DNA from: Spirochaetota bacterium
Lineage (GTDB): Bacteria > Spirochaetota > UBA4802 > UBA5368
Reading direction: 5' to 3'
DNA length: 50,170 nt
NCBI GenBank assembly: GCA_018263175.1
Contig: JADFDB010000003.1
Location: 1-50,170, forward strand
The notes beneath the pieces are model-generated. The model searched no databases. It saw only the letters and a program-made list of their open reading frames with translations, and had not been told where the DNA came from. Numbering within the stretch: the first letter of the stretch is position 1; the number at the start of each line of letters is the position of its first letter. Positions 1-6,850 of this stretch are shown piece after piece. Made by a program: the position numbers and the translations under genes.

Positions 1-113
1 TCGAGAAACTGATAAATCGGCGTGATATGACCGCCGCTGAGGGTAAAGATGTACTCCACGCCCCTGTCGATGAGCGCTTCAGCCGCCAGCTGTCCTCCGA
101 TAACCTTGTCCAT
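1..113 (-). CDS. Thiamine-pyrophosphate enzyme (acetolactate synthase-like), N-terminal fragment
   Basis: Only the first 37 or so residues are inside the window; the gene runs off the left edge. The start ATG (complement of 111-113) follows a good ribosome binding site, GGGAG. The visible residues (GGQLAAEALIDRGVEYIFTL followed by SGGHITPIY) match the start of the Pyr domain of TPP-dependent enzymes such as acetolactate synthase, sulfoacetaldehyde acetyltransferase and benzaldehyde lyase-like proteins; in that family a Glu shortly downstream activates the cofactor. The exact reaction cannot be read from this piece. It lies downstream of the SDR gene on the same strand, separated by a stem-loop repeat, so the two may or may not be co-transcribed. 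Confidence 0.75.
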   Translation of the reverse strand, partial: MDKVIGGQLAAEALIDRGVEYIFTLSGGHITPIYQFL

Positions 114-137
114 TACGTTTTCTCCCTTGATTTGATT

Positions 138-225
138 AGACTTGTTGCGAATTTTGGAAATATCGGTGTTCCCCCCCGCCTGCGGAGGGGAACCCGGTCC
201 CGGTCCCAAATTAAACAACAACTCT
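138..225. repeat. Stem-loop repeat, copy A
   Basis: An 88-bp element between two minus-strand genes. The left end reads AGACTTGTTGCGA and the right end, read on the other strand, AGAGTTGTTGTTTAA. The centre holds a GC-rich hairpin-like core (CCCCCCGCCTGCGGAGGGG) flanked by an ATATCGG segment. Related copies lie at 4395, 10990, 13415, 43152 and 43267. This copy is one of the more diverged. Confidence 0.7.
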
Positions 226-262
226 ATTATACGGCGTGGCCATGCCCCGCCACGAATATTTC

Positions 263-1099
263 CTACAGCTCCATGCACTGCCCGCCGTCCAGGTTGAGCG
301 CCTGGCCGGTGATATAGCGCGATTCCTCCGACGCGAGGAAGGCCGCTAGAGCCCCCGCATCGCGTATTTCGCCGATGTACCCGAGGGGGATGGTTGTACA
401 CATCTCCTTCTCGCGCTCCTCGACCGTCGTGTTAAAGACCTGTGCCTCGAGGCCGAAACGCCACCTCTCGAGATCGGTCATGATCTGCCCAGGGCAAATG
501 GCGTTCACGCGAATGTTCGCCGCCCCGAGCTCCTTCGCCATAGTTTTGGTGAGCATGATGACGCCCGCCTTGGCCACGGCGTACGCGCTGTTGAATATGG
601 GAGGCACCTTGCCCGCGCGGGAAGCGGTATTGATGATCGACGCGGGCTTCCCGAACATAAGCGGAACCAGGGCGCGCGAGACCCGAAACACGCTGAAGAG
701 GTTGACGTCGACCGTCCGTAGCCACGCCGCCTCGTCGTAGCTCATGACGGTGTTGGGGACGCCGAAGGACGCACCCGCGTTGTTGCAGAGAATGTCGACG
801 TGATCGAAGTTCTTTTTTATCGCTTCGACCGCCGCGCCGATCGAAGCGTTATCGACAACGTCCATGGGCACCGCGATGGCCTTCACACCGTAGGTTTTTC
901 CGAGTTCCGCGGCGATCGTTTCCATCTCGTCGATGGAACCGATCTTGACGGGGTCGTCCTTGCCGGCCTGTTTCCCCAGATCGGATATTATGACATTGGT
1001 ACCGCTCGAGGCGAGCTTTTCGGCTATGCCGTACCCCATGCCGGTTTTCTTGCCCGAGCCGGTGATCAGCGCCGTCTTGCCCTTTAAATCTTCATACAT
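263..1099 (-). CDS. Short-chain dehydrogenase/reductase (SDR)
   Basis: Classical NAD(P)-dependent oxidoreductase of about 278 residues, a typical SDR length. Visible motifs are the N-terminal dinucleotide-binding glycine region TGSGKKTGMGYGIA, longer than the plain TGxxxGxG form, the NNAG motif in CNNAGASF, and a catalytic Ser-Tyr-Lys set in NTASRAG and YAVAK. The C-terminus has the usual YITGQALNLDGG ending. I start it at the ATG at 1097-1099, which has GGAGG seven bases upstream, rather than at an upstream in-frame start. The substrate is unknown. A clear minus-strand promoter with a doubled palindrome lies about 100 bases upstream, suggesting control by a dedicated repressor, possibly TetR-like. 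Confidence 0.9.
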   Translation of the reverse strand: MYEDLKGKTALITGSGKKTGMGYGIAEKLASSGTNVIISDLGKQAGKDDPVKIGSIDEMETIAAELGKTYGVKAIAVPMDVVDNASIGAAVEAIKKNFDHVDILCNNAGASFGVPNTVMSYDEAAWLRTVDVNLFSVFRVSRALVPLMFGKPASIINTASRAGKVPPIFNSAYAVAKAGVIMLTKTMAKELGAANIRVNAICPGQIMTDLERWRFGLEAQVFNTTVEEREKEMCTTIPLGYIGEIRDAGALAAFLASEESRYITGQALNLDGGQCMEL

Positions 1100-1181
1100 G
1101 TCGAACCTCCGTAACAGGGCTGTGAGCGACCGTGCCGGCGGGCCGAAAAACACTATGGCACGCCATGCCCCTATTAAATAA

Positions 1182-1231
1182 ATGAATGACGCTCATATTA
1201 TGAATTATATTCATCGCCCTCGGGGCGTCAA
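1182..1231 (-). promoter_or_regulatory. SDR promoter with two palindromic operators
   Basis: On the minus strand TTGACG (complement of 1226-1231) is followed after 16 bases by a perfect TATAAT (complement of 1204-1209). The -10 box lies inside the palindrome ATGAAT-TAT-ATTCAT (1200-1214). A second, imperfect copy of the same size, ATGAAT-GAC-GCTCAT, lies at 1182-1196, centre to centre 18 bp away and over the predicted start site. The geometry suits a dimeric repressor. No regulator gene is adjacent. Confidence 0.65.
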
Positions 1232-1502
1232 TATATTTTTACTATTAATTTTAATTTATATAGTTCATCCGGGCAATCCTTTTAAACGAGACAGGGGCAA
1301 TGGGGATGGCTTCGCTCGGCTATATCCGTTCCGATTGGATACGGCGCGTCCAGTCAAACCATGCTGCCAAAAGGAACGCCGTCTGGAAAGAATCAATTGC
1401 CGGCCGGCGACGGGCAATCGCACGCATCAGTGCAATAAAATTCTTGCACCCCGCCGGCCGAAGCGATAGCATTTGAGTACGACAAACGCTTGGAGCGTCA
1501 TC

Positions 1503-2405
1503 ATGGCATCACGCACATACCCCTTTTACCTCTACATCGGCGTGTTTCTCATACTCTTCATGCAGCTCTTCATCTTCCTCGACGAGCGGCAACTGACGAC
1601 CTGGGCCACGCCGATCTTCTGGACGGGCCTCATCCTCGTCCTCGACGCCGTGCTCTACGGCGCGGCCCGGCGCTCGCTCATCAAGACGGGCGCCATCCTG
1701 CCTGTCGCCGCCATATCGGTAATCGGCTGGTGGGTGTTCGAGTGGTTCAACATCTTCCTCTCCAACTGGCACTACGAAAATCTCGTCGATTCGCCCTGGC
1801 TCCTCTACCCGGCATACGTCTGGTCGTTCGCCACCATCATCCCCGGAATTTTTCTTCTCTATGGCGTGATGTTAACGCTCGTCCGGAACCTCACGGCCCG
1901 TCCCTTCCCGGCTGGCCGGCGCGTGCTCACCGCCTTTTTCATCACGGGGCTCTTCTTCCTCTTCATCCCGATCGTTCCGTTCTCGATGTACTATGTCAAC
2001 CGCGCCGCGGACGCCACGCTCTTTTCGTTTCTCTCGTGGGCGGCGAACACCTATTACTCCGAGTACACGGCCGCGTTCGTGTGGCTCGGCTTTGCCCTGC
2101 TCCTCGAGCCCGTGAATTTCCTCATGGGGAACCCGTCACTGTTGCGCCGCATGTCGCGCGGCGATTACCGGCCGCTCGTGGTGCTCGGCCTTTCGGGCCT
2201 GCTCTGCGGCTATCTGTGGGAATTCTGGAACTACTGGGCGCACACCAAATGGCACTACACCGTTCCCATCCTGGGAAACATCAAGCTCTTCGAGATGCCC
2301 GTGCTCGGCTACCTCGGCTTCATCCCCTTCGCCTGGGAGCTCTACGCCATGGTCGCGCTCGTCTATCCGCGCGCCATCCATATCATCGAGGGCGAAGCGG
2401 CATGA
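1503..2405 (+). CDS. Multi-pass integral membrane protein of unknown function
   Basis: About 300 residues with roughly eight hydrophobic stretches, many Trp and Tyr, and few charged loops (for example SRTYPFYLYIGVFLILFMQL near the start and GFIPFAWELYAMVALVYP near the end). No catalytic motif or named family is recognised. I chose the ATG at 1503 because GGAG precedes it; an in-frame TTG at 1473 is the alternative. The stop overlaps the start of the next gene in an ATGA arrangement, so the two are probably translationally coupled and may work together at the membrane. Acyltransferase-like or carotenoid-type membrane enzymes are possible but not supported by any motif I can see. Confidence 0.75.
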   Translation: MASRTYPFYLYIGVFLILFMQLFIFLDERQLTTWATPIFWTGLILVLDAVLYGAARRSLIKTGAILPVAAISVIGWWVFEWFNIFLSNWHYENLVDSPWLLYPAYVWSFATIIPGIFLLYGVMLTLVRNLTARPFPAGRRVLTAFFITGLFFLFIPIVPFSMYYVNRAADATLFSFLSWAANTYYSEYTAAFVWLGFALLLEPVNFLMGNPSLLRRMSRGDYRPLVVLGLSGLLCGYLWEFWNYWAHTKWHYTVPILGNIKLFEMPVLGYLGFIPFAWELYAMVALVYPRAIHIIEGEAA

Positions 2406-2605
2406 TCACCGTCGTGGAGAACAGGACCTGCGAGGCGTGCCGGGCGAAGGAGGCCGTAGTGCTCTGCAACGGCTGCGGAAAGGCCCTCTGCGCGAACTGC
2501 CGCGTCTTCGACCTCTGGTGCTACGGCTGCGGCCACGGCGATCCGCGCGCCTTCTGCAAAAGCTGCAACGACAACCCCGAGATCAACGTCTGGAAGGGGC
2601 CATGA
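2402..2605 (+). CDS. Small Cys-rich zinc-binding protein (67 aa)
   Basis: The start ATG overlaps the stop of the preceding membrane-protein gene (ATGA). The product has eleven cysteines and one histidine in 67 residues, mostly as CxxC pairs: C-x2-C at the start (TCEAC), CNGCGKALC, then ANC, WCYGCGHGD and FCKSCND. This resembles a B-box or double zinc-ribbon fold. Such proteins bind zinc and usually mediate protein contacts. Coupling to a membrane protein suggests a cytoplasmic accessory subunit (inference). The downstream frame ending at 2699 (DELREMCDLKIRARIKRYGA) reads like protein and could be a C-terminal part separated by a frameshift. Confidence 0.7.
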   Translation: MITVVENRTCEACRAKEAVVLCNGCGKALCANCRVFDLWCYGCGHGDPRAFCKSCNDNPEINVWKGP

Positions 2606-2753
2606 CGAAGCGAGAGCTGCCGGCGCGCCCACGGATGAGCTGCGCGAGATGTGCGACCTGAAGATACGTGCGCGCATAAAGAGGTACGGAGCGGTGTAAA
2701 AGAGTGCAACAATCCCTCGGCACTGTAGCCATATCATGGATGCCAAAATGAAT

Positions 2754-2782
2754 TTGACAGTGCACGTATGCCTCTATATGGT
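2754..2782 (+). promoter_or_regulatory. Promoter of the hicB-hicA module
   Basis: A consensus -35 TTGACA (2754-2759) is followed after 17 bases by TATGGT (2777-2782). It lies about 65 bases upstream of the hicB start codon. Confidence 0.6.
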
Positions 2783-2845
2783 TCAGTAAGGCATTTACAC
2801 CCGCGGCCGTTCGATGCCACCTTAATTTTGGACAAGAGGGACGCA

Positions 2846-3064
2846 ATGAAATCGGAATTTACCGCTATCATCGAACCCGCCCCCGAAGGGGGGTACTGGG
2901 CCATATGCCCCGAAATTCCCGGCGCAAACGGGCAGGGAGAAACGATTGAGGAAGCGAAAAACAACCTCCGCGAAGCGATAGAATTGATTTTCGAAGACCG
3001 CAGGGCTGATGTTCTTCGCGGCCTGCCCGAAGACGCGATACGGGAAACGGTCTCCATCGGATGA
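2846..3064 (+). CDS. hicB: HicB-type antitoxin
   Basis: A 72-residue protein of the small HicB (UPF0150) type. It opens with the beta-strand pattern FTAIIEPAPEGGYWAICPEI, followed by PGANGQGETIEEAKNNLREA, the family signature. These proteins bind and neutralise the HicA RNase and, in pairs with a DNA-binding part, repress their own promoter; this short form has no obvious C-terminal helix-turn-helix. The start is the ATG at 2846, with AGAGGG upstream; an upstream in-frame ATG would add 26 residues unlike HicB. The stop overlaps the hicA start by four bases (ATGA). The order here is antitoxin first. Confidence 0.9.
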   Translation: MKSEFTAIIEPAPEGGYWAICPEIPGANGQGETIEEAKNNLREAIELIFEDRRADVLRGLPEDAIRETVSIG

Positions 3065-3240
3065 AGCGGAGGGACCTCGAGAAGAAATTGCGGGTTGCCG
3101 GCTGCTACCTGAAACGAGAGGGAAGCTCGCATTCGCTCTGGATCAACCCGAACAACGGCGTTATAGAAGCCATCCCCCGTCACAGGGAAATCAAGGAACC
3201 CCTGGCACGAAAAATATTAAAAAATATGAACGCGGAATAG
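3061..3240 (+). CDS. hicA: HicA-type mRNA interferase toxin
   Basis: A 59-residue protein too short for many gene callers. It shows the HicA double-stranded RNA-binding-like fold signature: MKRRDLEKKL at the start, then REGSSHSLWINP with the conserved catalytic His, and IPRHREIKEPLARKILKNM at the end, a characteristic HicA C-terminus. HicA cleaves mRNA independently of the ribosome when freed from HicB. Its start overlaps the hicB stop (ATGA), so translation is coupled. All key residues are present, so the module looks intact. It lies in an accessory pocket just before tmRNA, a common integration neighbourhood. Confidence 0.88.
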   Translation: MKRRDLEKKLRVAGCYLKREGSSHSLWINPNNGVIEAIPRHREIKEPLARKILKNMNAE

Positions 3241-3266
3241 CACGCTCCCATGCATTTCCTCGTTTC

Positions 3267-3295
3267 TTGACATTACCCCCCGCCGGACGTACACT
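3267..3295 (+). promoter_or_regulatory. Consensus promoter directly abutting a start codon
   Basis: A perfect TTGACA (3267-3272) is followed, with a 17-base spacer, by TACACT (3290-3295). Transcription would normally start about seven bases after the -10 box, which is the A of the ATG at 3302. The downstream message is therefore predicted to be leaderless. Confidence 0.65.
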
Positions 3296-3301
3296 CAGGC
3301 C

Positions 3302-3736
3302 ATGAGCACGCCCGACCTCACCCGCTTCCGCGAAATCTGCACGCGCATCGCCGACGGCATGCCTCCCGGCTGTTCCTGGAAATGGGACGAGCGTTTCAAC
3401 GCCGCCCTCATGGCCTTCGAGGCGGCCGAGAAGGAGCGCGTGTTCGGCGCGGTCATCAATGAGTTTGTCCAGCACTGGGATGTCGGCAGCATCGCCACGG
3501 CCTCCGCGCGTGTGCGCGGCATCGTCGACTCGACCTTCGAGATCCGGCCGGGCCAGCTCATATTCGCCTCCGAGGCGAACGGCGACTTTATTTTGCTCGC
3601 GGCCTGGTGGCCCTGGGCGAACGGAAGCATCATCTCTATGCGCATCGGGCTCTACTCCACGGGGAAGGCGCCGCTCGCGCCGAAAGAGGCCGCGCGGTGC
3701 CTGCGGGAGTGGCTGGGTGTGAAAGAGGAGGGGTGA
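3302..3736 (+). CDS. Unknown protein, probably leaderless mRNA
   Basis: A 144-residue protein with no family I recognise. It is soluble, without signal peptide or membrane helix, and has a Trp-rich middle (LLAAWWPWANGSI) and a mixed alpha/beta look. Codon use is GC-rich like the surrounding core genes, so it is probably a real, resident gene. The ATG lies seven bases after a strong -10 box and there is no Shine-Dalgarno sequence, which supports leaderless translation. It is monocistronic between hicA and a stretch of decayed sequence. Confidence 0.65.
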   Translation: MSTPDLTRFREICTRIADGMPPGCSWKWDERFNAALMAFEAAEKERVFGAVINEFVQHWDVGSIATASARVRGIVDSTFEIRPGQLIFASEANGDFILLAAWWPWANGSIISMRIGLYSTGKAPLAPKEAARCLREWLGVKEEG

Positions 3737-3782
3737 AGACAAGATGGTAATTGCGGACGCGGCCCGCCCGGTACGCACCGTG

Positions 3783-3932
3783 TCACTCAGGGGATTTATC
3801 ATAAAAACAGTACGGGTCCATGTCCCTGAAGGGGTCGAGCCCCTGCCCGAAGGCCGTGGCGCAGCCGTAGCCGGCACAGCCGCCGAACGCTTCCTTGCCG
3901 TCGCGCACCCGGACGATATTGACCTTTTTTAA
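3783..3932 (-). pseudogene. Cys-rich protein C-terminal fragment, no start codon
   Basis: On the minus strand a 49-codon open stretch ends at a TGA (complement of 3783-3785) and is bounded upstream by a TAA. It reads VNIVRVRDGKEAFGGCAGYG, then CATAFGQGLDPFRDMD, then PYCFYDKSPE. Codons end mostly in G or C like genuine genes here, and three cysteines are spaced as if binding metal. There is no ATG except deep inside, so I read it as the tail of a decayed gene. The family is not recognised. Confidence 0.4.
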
Positions 3933-4003
3933 TTATTGCTACGCTGTTTTCCGTCAGGCTCGTCTGCGACTAACATGTATCTCCTCCTGGAAAAGAGAAC
4001 TCC

Positions 4004-4036
4004 GTTACTTTCTTTCGTGGGGCGAAAGAAAGTAAC
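4004..4036. repeat. Perfect 14-bp palindrome around a TGGGG loop
   Basis: GTTACTTTCTTTCG (4004-4017), five bases TGGGG, then the exact reverse complement CGAAAGAAAGTAAC (4023-4036). The conserved-looking tail ACCAAAGAAAGCCCCGCT follows. It has the form of a repetitive extragenic palindrome. It is the only copy I see in the window. Confidence 0.6.
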
Positions 4037-4211
4037 CAAAGAAAGCCCCGCTCAGACGCCGCTCGGCTTGTCTTGTCGGTTTTCCCTCTTCCCTCCTCCA
4101 GGGCTGCGGACAATCCATCCGTGGAATATCCTCGCCCGCGACACGTCGTGTGCCGCTGCGCAATGGGCTTTTTGATTTTAAAGAACTGGAAGATGAGAAT
4201 ATCCATCTGTT

Positions 4212-4304
4212 CTAATCATACCCATAGTACTTCCGATCTCTAGGGGTCATCTCAACGGTCGCCGATATAACGGCAATAATCGCTTGTGACACTAAATTTC
4301 TCAT
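4212..4304 (-). pseudogene. Remnant of an AT-rich foreign gene
   Basis: A minus-strand frame ends at a TAG (complement of 4212-4214). From an ATG at 4302-4304 it codes for 30 residues, MRNLVSQAIIAVISATVEMT then PRDRKYYGYD. The open frame continues upstream to repeat copy B at about 4394 without a better start, giving KHLLRTLKLKKDPAIN in front. The sequence looks like genuine protein but uses AT-rich codons, unlike the core genes. The repeat appears to have cut it off from its 5' part. The family is not recognised. Confidence 0.35.
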
Positions 4305-4394
4305 ATTGATCGCGGGATCCTTCTTCAATTTCAATGTCCGCAGCAGGTGCTTTCCAAAAACAAGACTTTTGACGACTATTATAAAAAAGTCAAT

Positions 4395-4483
4395 AGACTT
4401 GTTTCATCTCTTGTGAATATCGGGTATCCTCCCGCCGCGGGCGGGGGGATACCCGATATAATTCCCAGCCATGAAACAACTCT
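4395..4483. repeat. Stem-loop repeat, copy B
   Basis: An 89-bp element with the clearest ends of the family: AGACTTGTTTCAT on the left and AGAGTTGTTTCAT as the reverse complement of the right. The core is a near-perfect hairpin, ATATCGGGTATCC / GGATACCCGATAT around CCGCCGCGGGCGG. It has the same orientation as copy A. Confidence 0.8.
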
Positions 4484-4776
4484 GATAATTACTGCGTTAT
4501 ATACCATATTCCAATTGCATGGCAATAAACCGCATACCCTTTTCGTTCAGGCAGACGTGGTATAAAACAGCTCTACCGGAAAATACGGTGATATAAAACC
4601 GATGAATTCCCACGACAACCCCCTCCGGGGGTGGCGCGGTGCGCCGGGGGCTTGTGTTCGGGCGTGGAAGACGACCGATGTGGACGCGATGAGGCCCCTC
4701 GGCGGTGATGCAGCGATATGACGTACCACCGGTACAACGAAATATTCTCCGTTCTACCCAATTCCCCACATTCCTG

Positions 4777-4805
4777 TTGACGCAGCGCCCGCCCCGTGCT
4801 ATATT
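4777..4805 (+). promoter_or_regulatory. tmRNA promoter
   Basis: TTGACG (4777-4782), a 17-base spacer and TATATT (4800-4805) lie 10 bases before the mature tmRNA 5' end, so the primary transcript would begin only a few bases ahead of it. Confidence 0.75.
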
Positions 4806-4815
4806 GCACGGTGCA

Positions 4816-5167
<352 letters not shown>

Positions 5168-5172
5168 GCGTT

Positions 5173-6150
5173 CTATCCCACCATGGGGTTCGGAAGCACC
5201 GTTTCCGAAAGTCCGGCCCTCGCGACGAAGCCCTCGTCGAGCCCGAACATCTCCCGCGACAATGCGTCGATGAGCACGATGGTGCCCGAGGCGGCGAGCG
5301 CCTCCGCCGAGGCCGCGAGTTCCCCGCGAACGGCGTCACCAGTCCGGACTATCACCGTGTCCCAGAACCGGTCCTCGGTGGCCCGATTGATGTACCGCGC
5401 GGTGTTCGCATCGATCACCGAGATCGTCTCCGGGCCGAGCGAGGCGGCCCAGCGCAGGAAGAGCGGAAGCTCATGGAGGTTGAGGGGCGTGACGAGGTAT
5501 TTGAGATGTGCGGTCGTCTTCTTCCGCCACACCAGTTCCGTGGCGAAGCGGCGCGTCTTCTCGAGCTCCATGCAGGTGATGCGCCGATAGGTCTCATCCT
5601 GGAAGCCGTAGACCGACACCAGCACGTTAAAAAAGAGCGATTCAACCTCCGGCAGCATGCCTTCGTCCACGTTCCCGTTCGTGATCAGGGCCAGCGGGAT
5701 ATCCGGCCGCCTGGCCGCAAGCGCCCGCAGCCATTCCATGGTCCGCTTCTGAATGAGCACCTCGCCCCCCTGTACCACTATGTGGTTGATCGACGGAAGG
5801 CCCGCGATGAGCCGCTCGAGGTCGGCGTAGTACTCATATCCCCCGCGCGACGAGGGGGCGTCCACGCAGCACATGGCACAGCGTCCGTTACAGGCGAGGC
5901 CCGTTTCGACGTTCAGCTTGTAGTCCCTCGGATCGGAGGGACCGCCTTTTCTGAGGGTAAACGAGGCGCAGCGGCAGGTCCCCTCGAAGGCGCGTATGCG
6001 CTCCTCGAGGTCGCGGTCGGTTATATGGCCGATGCGGAGGGCGGGGACGTTCCACGTAAGGCAGCAGGGATAAACGCCCCCGCTCGATGTGACGAAAAGC
6101 TCCCGGTAATGGCACGGCCGCTCCGTGCCGGGAGTACAGGGCGAACGCAT
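5173..6150 (-). CDS. Radical SAM protein with a SPASM-like N-terminal region
   Basis: A 325-residue protein with the radical SAM cluster motif CNGRCAMC (Cys87, Cys91, Cys94), a GGE-type SAM contact (VVQGGEVL) and an NGN strand motif. Unusually, a SPASM-like auxiliary-cluster motif lies before the core: PCHYRELFVTSSGGVYPCC with a following IGHITD, and further Cys at 59 and 61. In known SPASM enzymes this motif follows the core. It probably makes a protein- or peptide-directed modification (inference). It is the last gene of the minus-strand indolepyruvate oxidoreductase cluster, five bases after the lipoprotein gene, so coupling is likely. Its ribosome binding site is weak. The target is unknown. 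Confidence 0.8.
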   Translation of the reverse strand: MRSPCTPGTERPCHYRELFVTSSGGVYPCCLTWNVPALRIGHITDRDLEERIRAFEGTCRCASFTLRKGGPSDPRDYKLNVETGLACNGRCAMCCVDAPSSRGGYEYYADLERLIAGLPSINHIVVQGGEVLIQKRTMEWLRALAARRPDIPLALITNGNVDEGMLPEVESLFFNVLVSVYGFQDETYRRITCMELEKTRRFATELVWRKKTTAHLKYLVTPLNLHELPLFLRWAASLGPETISVIDANTARYINRATEDRFWDTVIVRTGDAVRGELAASAEALAASGTIVLIDALSREMFGLDEGFVARAGLSETVLPNPMVG

Positions 6151-6155
6151 GTGCG

Positions 6156-6806
6156 CTATCGCCGCAGAAAATCCAGGTCGTCGAGGGTGTGTACCAGACG
6201 CTCGCTCGCCCTGTCCATAAACCGCTGCTTTAGCCGCGCGGCGCTCGTCTCGTTCACCTCGAACGAATCGTGCTGGCGGTCGAGGTACACGACCTTTAGC
6301 TCCCGGTCGAGCACGCAGAGGACCGAGTCGAAATCGAAAAACTGCATCTCGAGCGAGATGACCCCATAGACCTCGTAGATGGCGATCCCATCGCAGTCGT
6401 TCTCGGCGACGATCCGCCGGAGCTCGGTCTCGTTGGCGCGGATGAACTCGTTCAGCACCCCGGTCGCCTTGAATTTCAGGAATCCGCCGTCCCCGTCGGT
6501 CTGATAAAAACGCTCATCCTCCTCGCCGAACGAACACACGTTCTCCCCGCACGACTGGACGATTATGAGCTTCTTCAGCGGCTTTGCCGCGGCGAGCCAG
6601 TTGGTCAGGTTTTTTGTCTGCTCGTCCCCGCCAATCTTGCTCTTTTTCGAGAGACGAAGGACGATGCACGCGCTCTTCATTTTTTTCAGAGCGCTTCCGC
6701 TCGACATCTCCTTCGACACGGAATAGGTCGAGCAGGAGACCGCGAGCGCGGCGGCCACAAGGGCCGGTATGCAGACAGAGCGTTTAAAAATTCCGGAATG
6801 ATTCAT
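6156..6806 (-). CDS. Lipoprotein of unknown function
   Basis: A 216-residue exported lipoprotein. It opens with a basic stretch and hydrophobic signal (KRSVCIPALVAAALAVSC) ending in the lipobox LAVSC. The ATG at 6804-6806 is preceded by GAAAGGAAA; a longer upstream frame without a signal peptide is rejected. The mature part has mixed alpha/beta character, three paired-looking cysteines (QSCGENVCSF, ENDCDG) and a predicted strand-rich middle (DGIAIYEVYGVISLEMQFFD), reminiscent of small periplasmic proteins of the GNA1162/TPR-associated kind, but no family is assigned. It sits between iorB and the radical SAM gene and may be its partner. Confidence 0.72.
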   Translation of the reverse strand: MNHSGIFKRSVCIPALVAAALAVSCSTYSVSKEMSSGSALKKMKSACIVLRLSKKSKIGGDEQTKNLTNWLAAAKPLKKLIIVQSCGENVCSFGEEDERFYQTDGDGGFLKFKATGVLNEFIRANETELRRIVAENDCDGIAIYEVYGVISLEMQFFDFDSVLCVLDRELKVVYLDRQHDSFEVNETSAARLKQRFMDRASERLVHTLDDLDFLRR

Positions 6807-6850
6807 TCGCGTTTCCTTTCTCGTTCGTGGTGCGCGGCCGTTTATCTTCT

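Larger units (their letters stand above)
3737..4815. other. Gene-poor accessory stretch upstream of tmRNA
   Basis: About 1.1 kb with no intact gene that I can support. It holds two minus-strand coding-like fragments (3783-3932 and 4212-4304), a long perfect palindrome (4004-4036), stem-loop repeat copy B (4395-4483) and the tmRNA promoter (4777-4805). Parts are clearly AT-richer than the neighbouring core genes. A plus-strand frame at 3744-3932 has a good ribosome binding site (GAGGAGGGG) but shares its DNA with the better-looking minus-strand fragment. This looks like the debris of past insertions next to the tmRNA gene. Confidence 0.55.

Noticed and set aside
3744..3932. Plus-strand frame of 62 codons with a good Shine-Dalgarno
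   Set aside because: It covers the same DNA as the minus-strand Cys-rich fragment, whose codon pattern is more gene-like; the product is Ala/Pro/Val-rich without motif. The binding site is part of the end of the preceding gene.
3970..4206. Minus-strand open frame of 78 codons with a GFLWLLSFAPRKKV stretch
   Set aside because: It runs across the 14-bp palindrome, has no ribosome binding site and no typical codon pattern; the protein-like string is produced by the palindrome itself.
4347..4565. Plus-strand 72-codon frame over repeat copy B
   Set aside because: It reads through the repeat hairpin, lacks a binding site and is explained by the repeat plus the minus-strand gene remnant.
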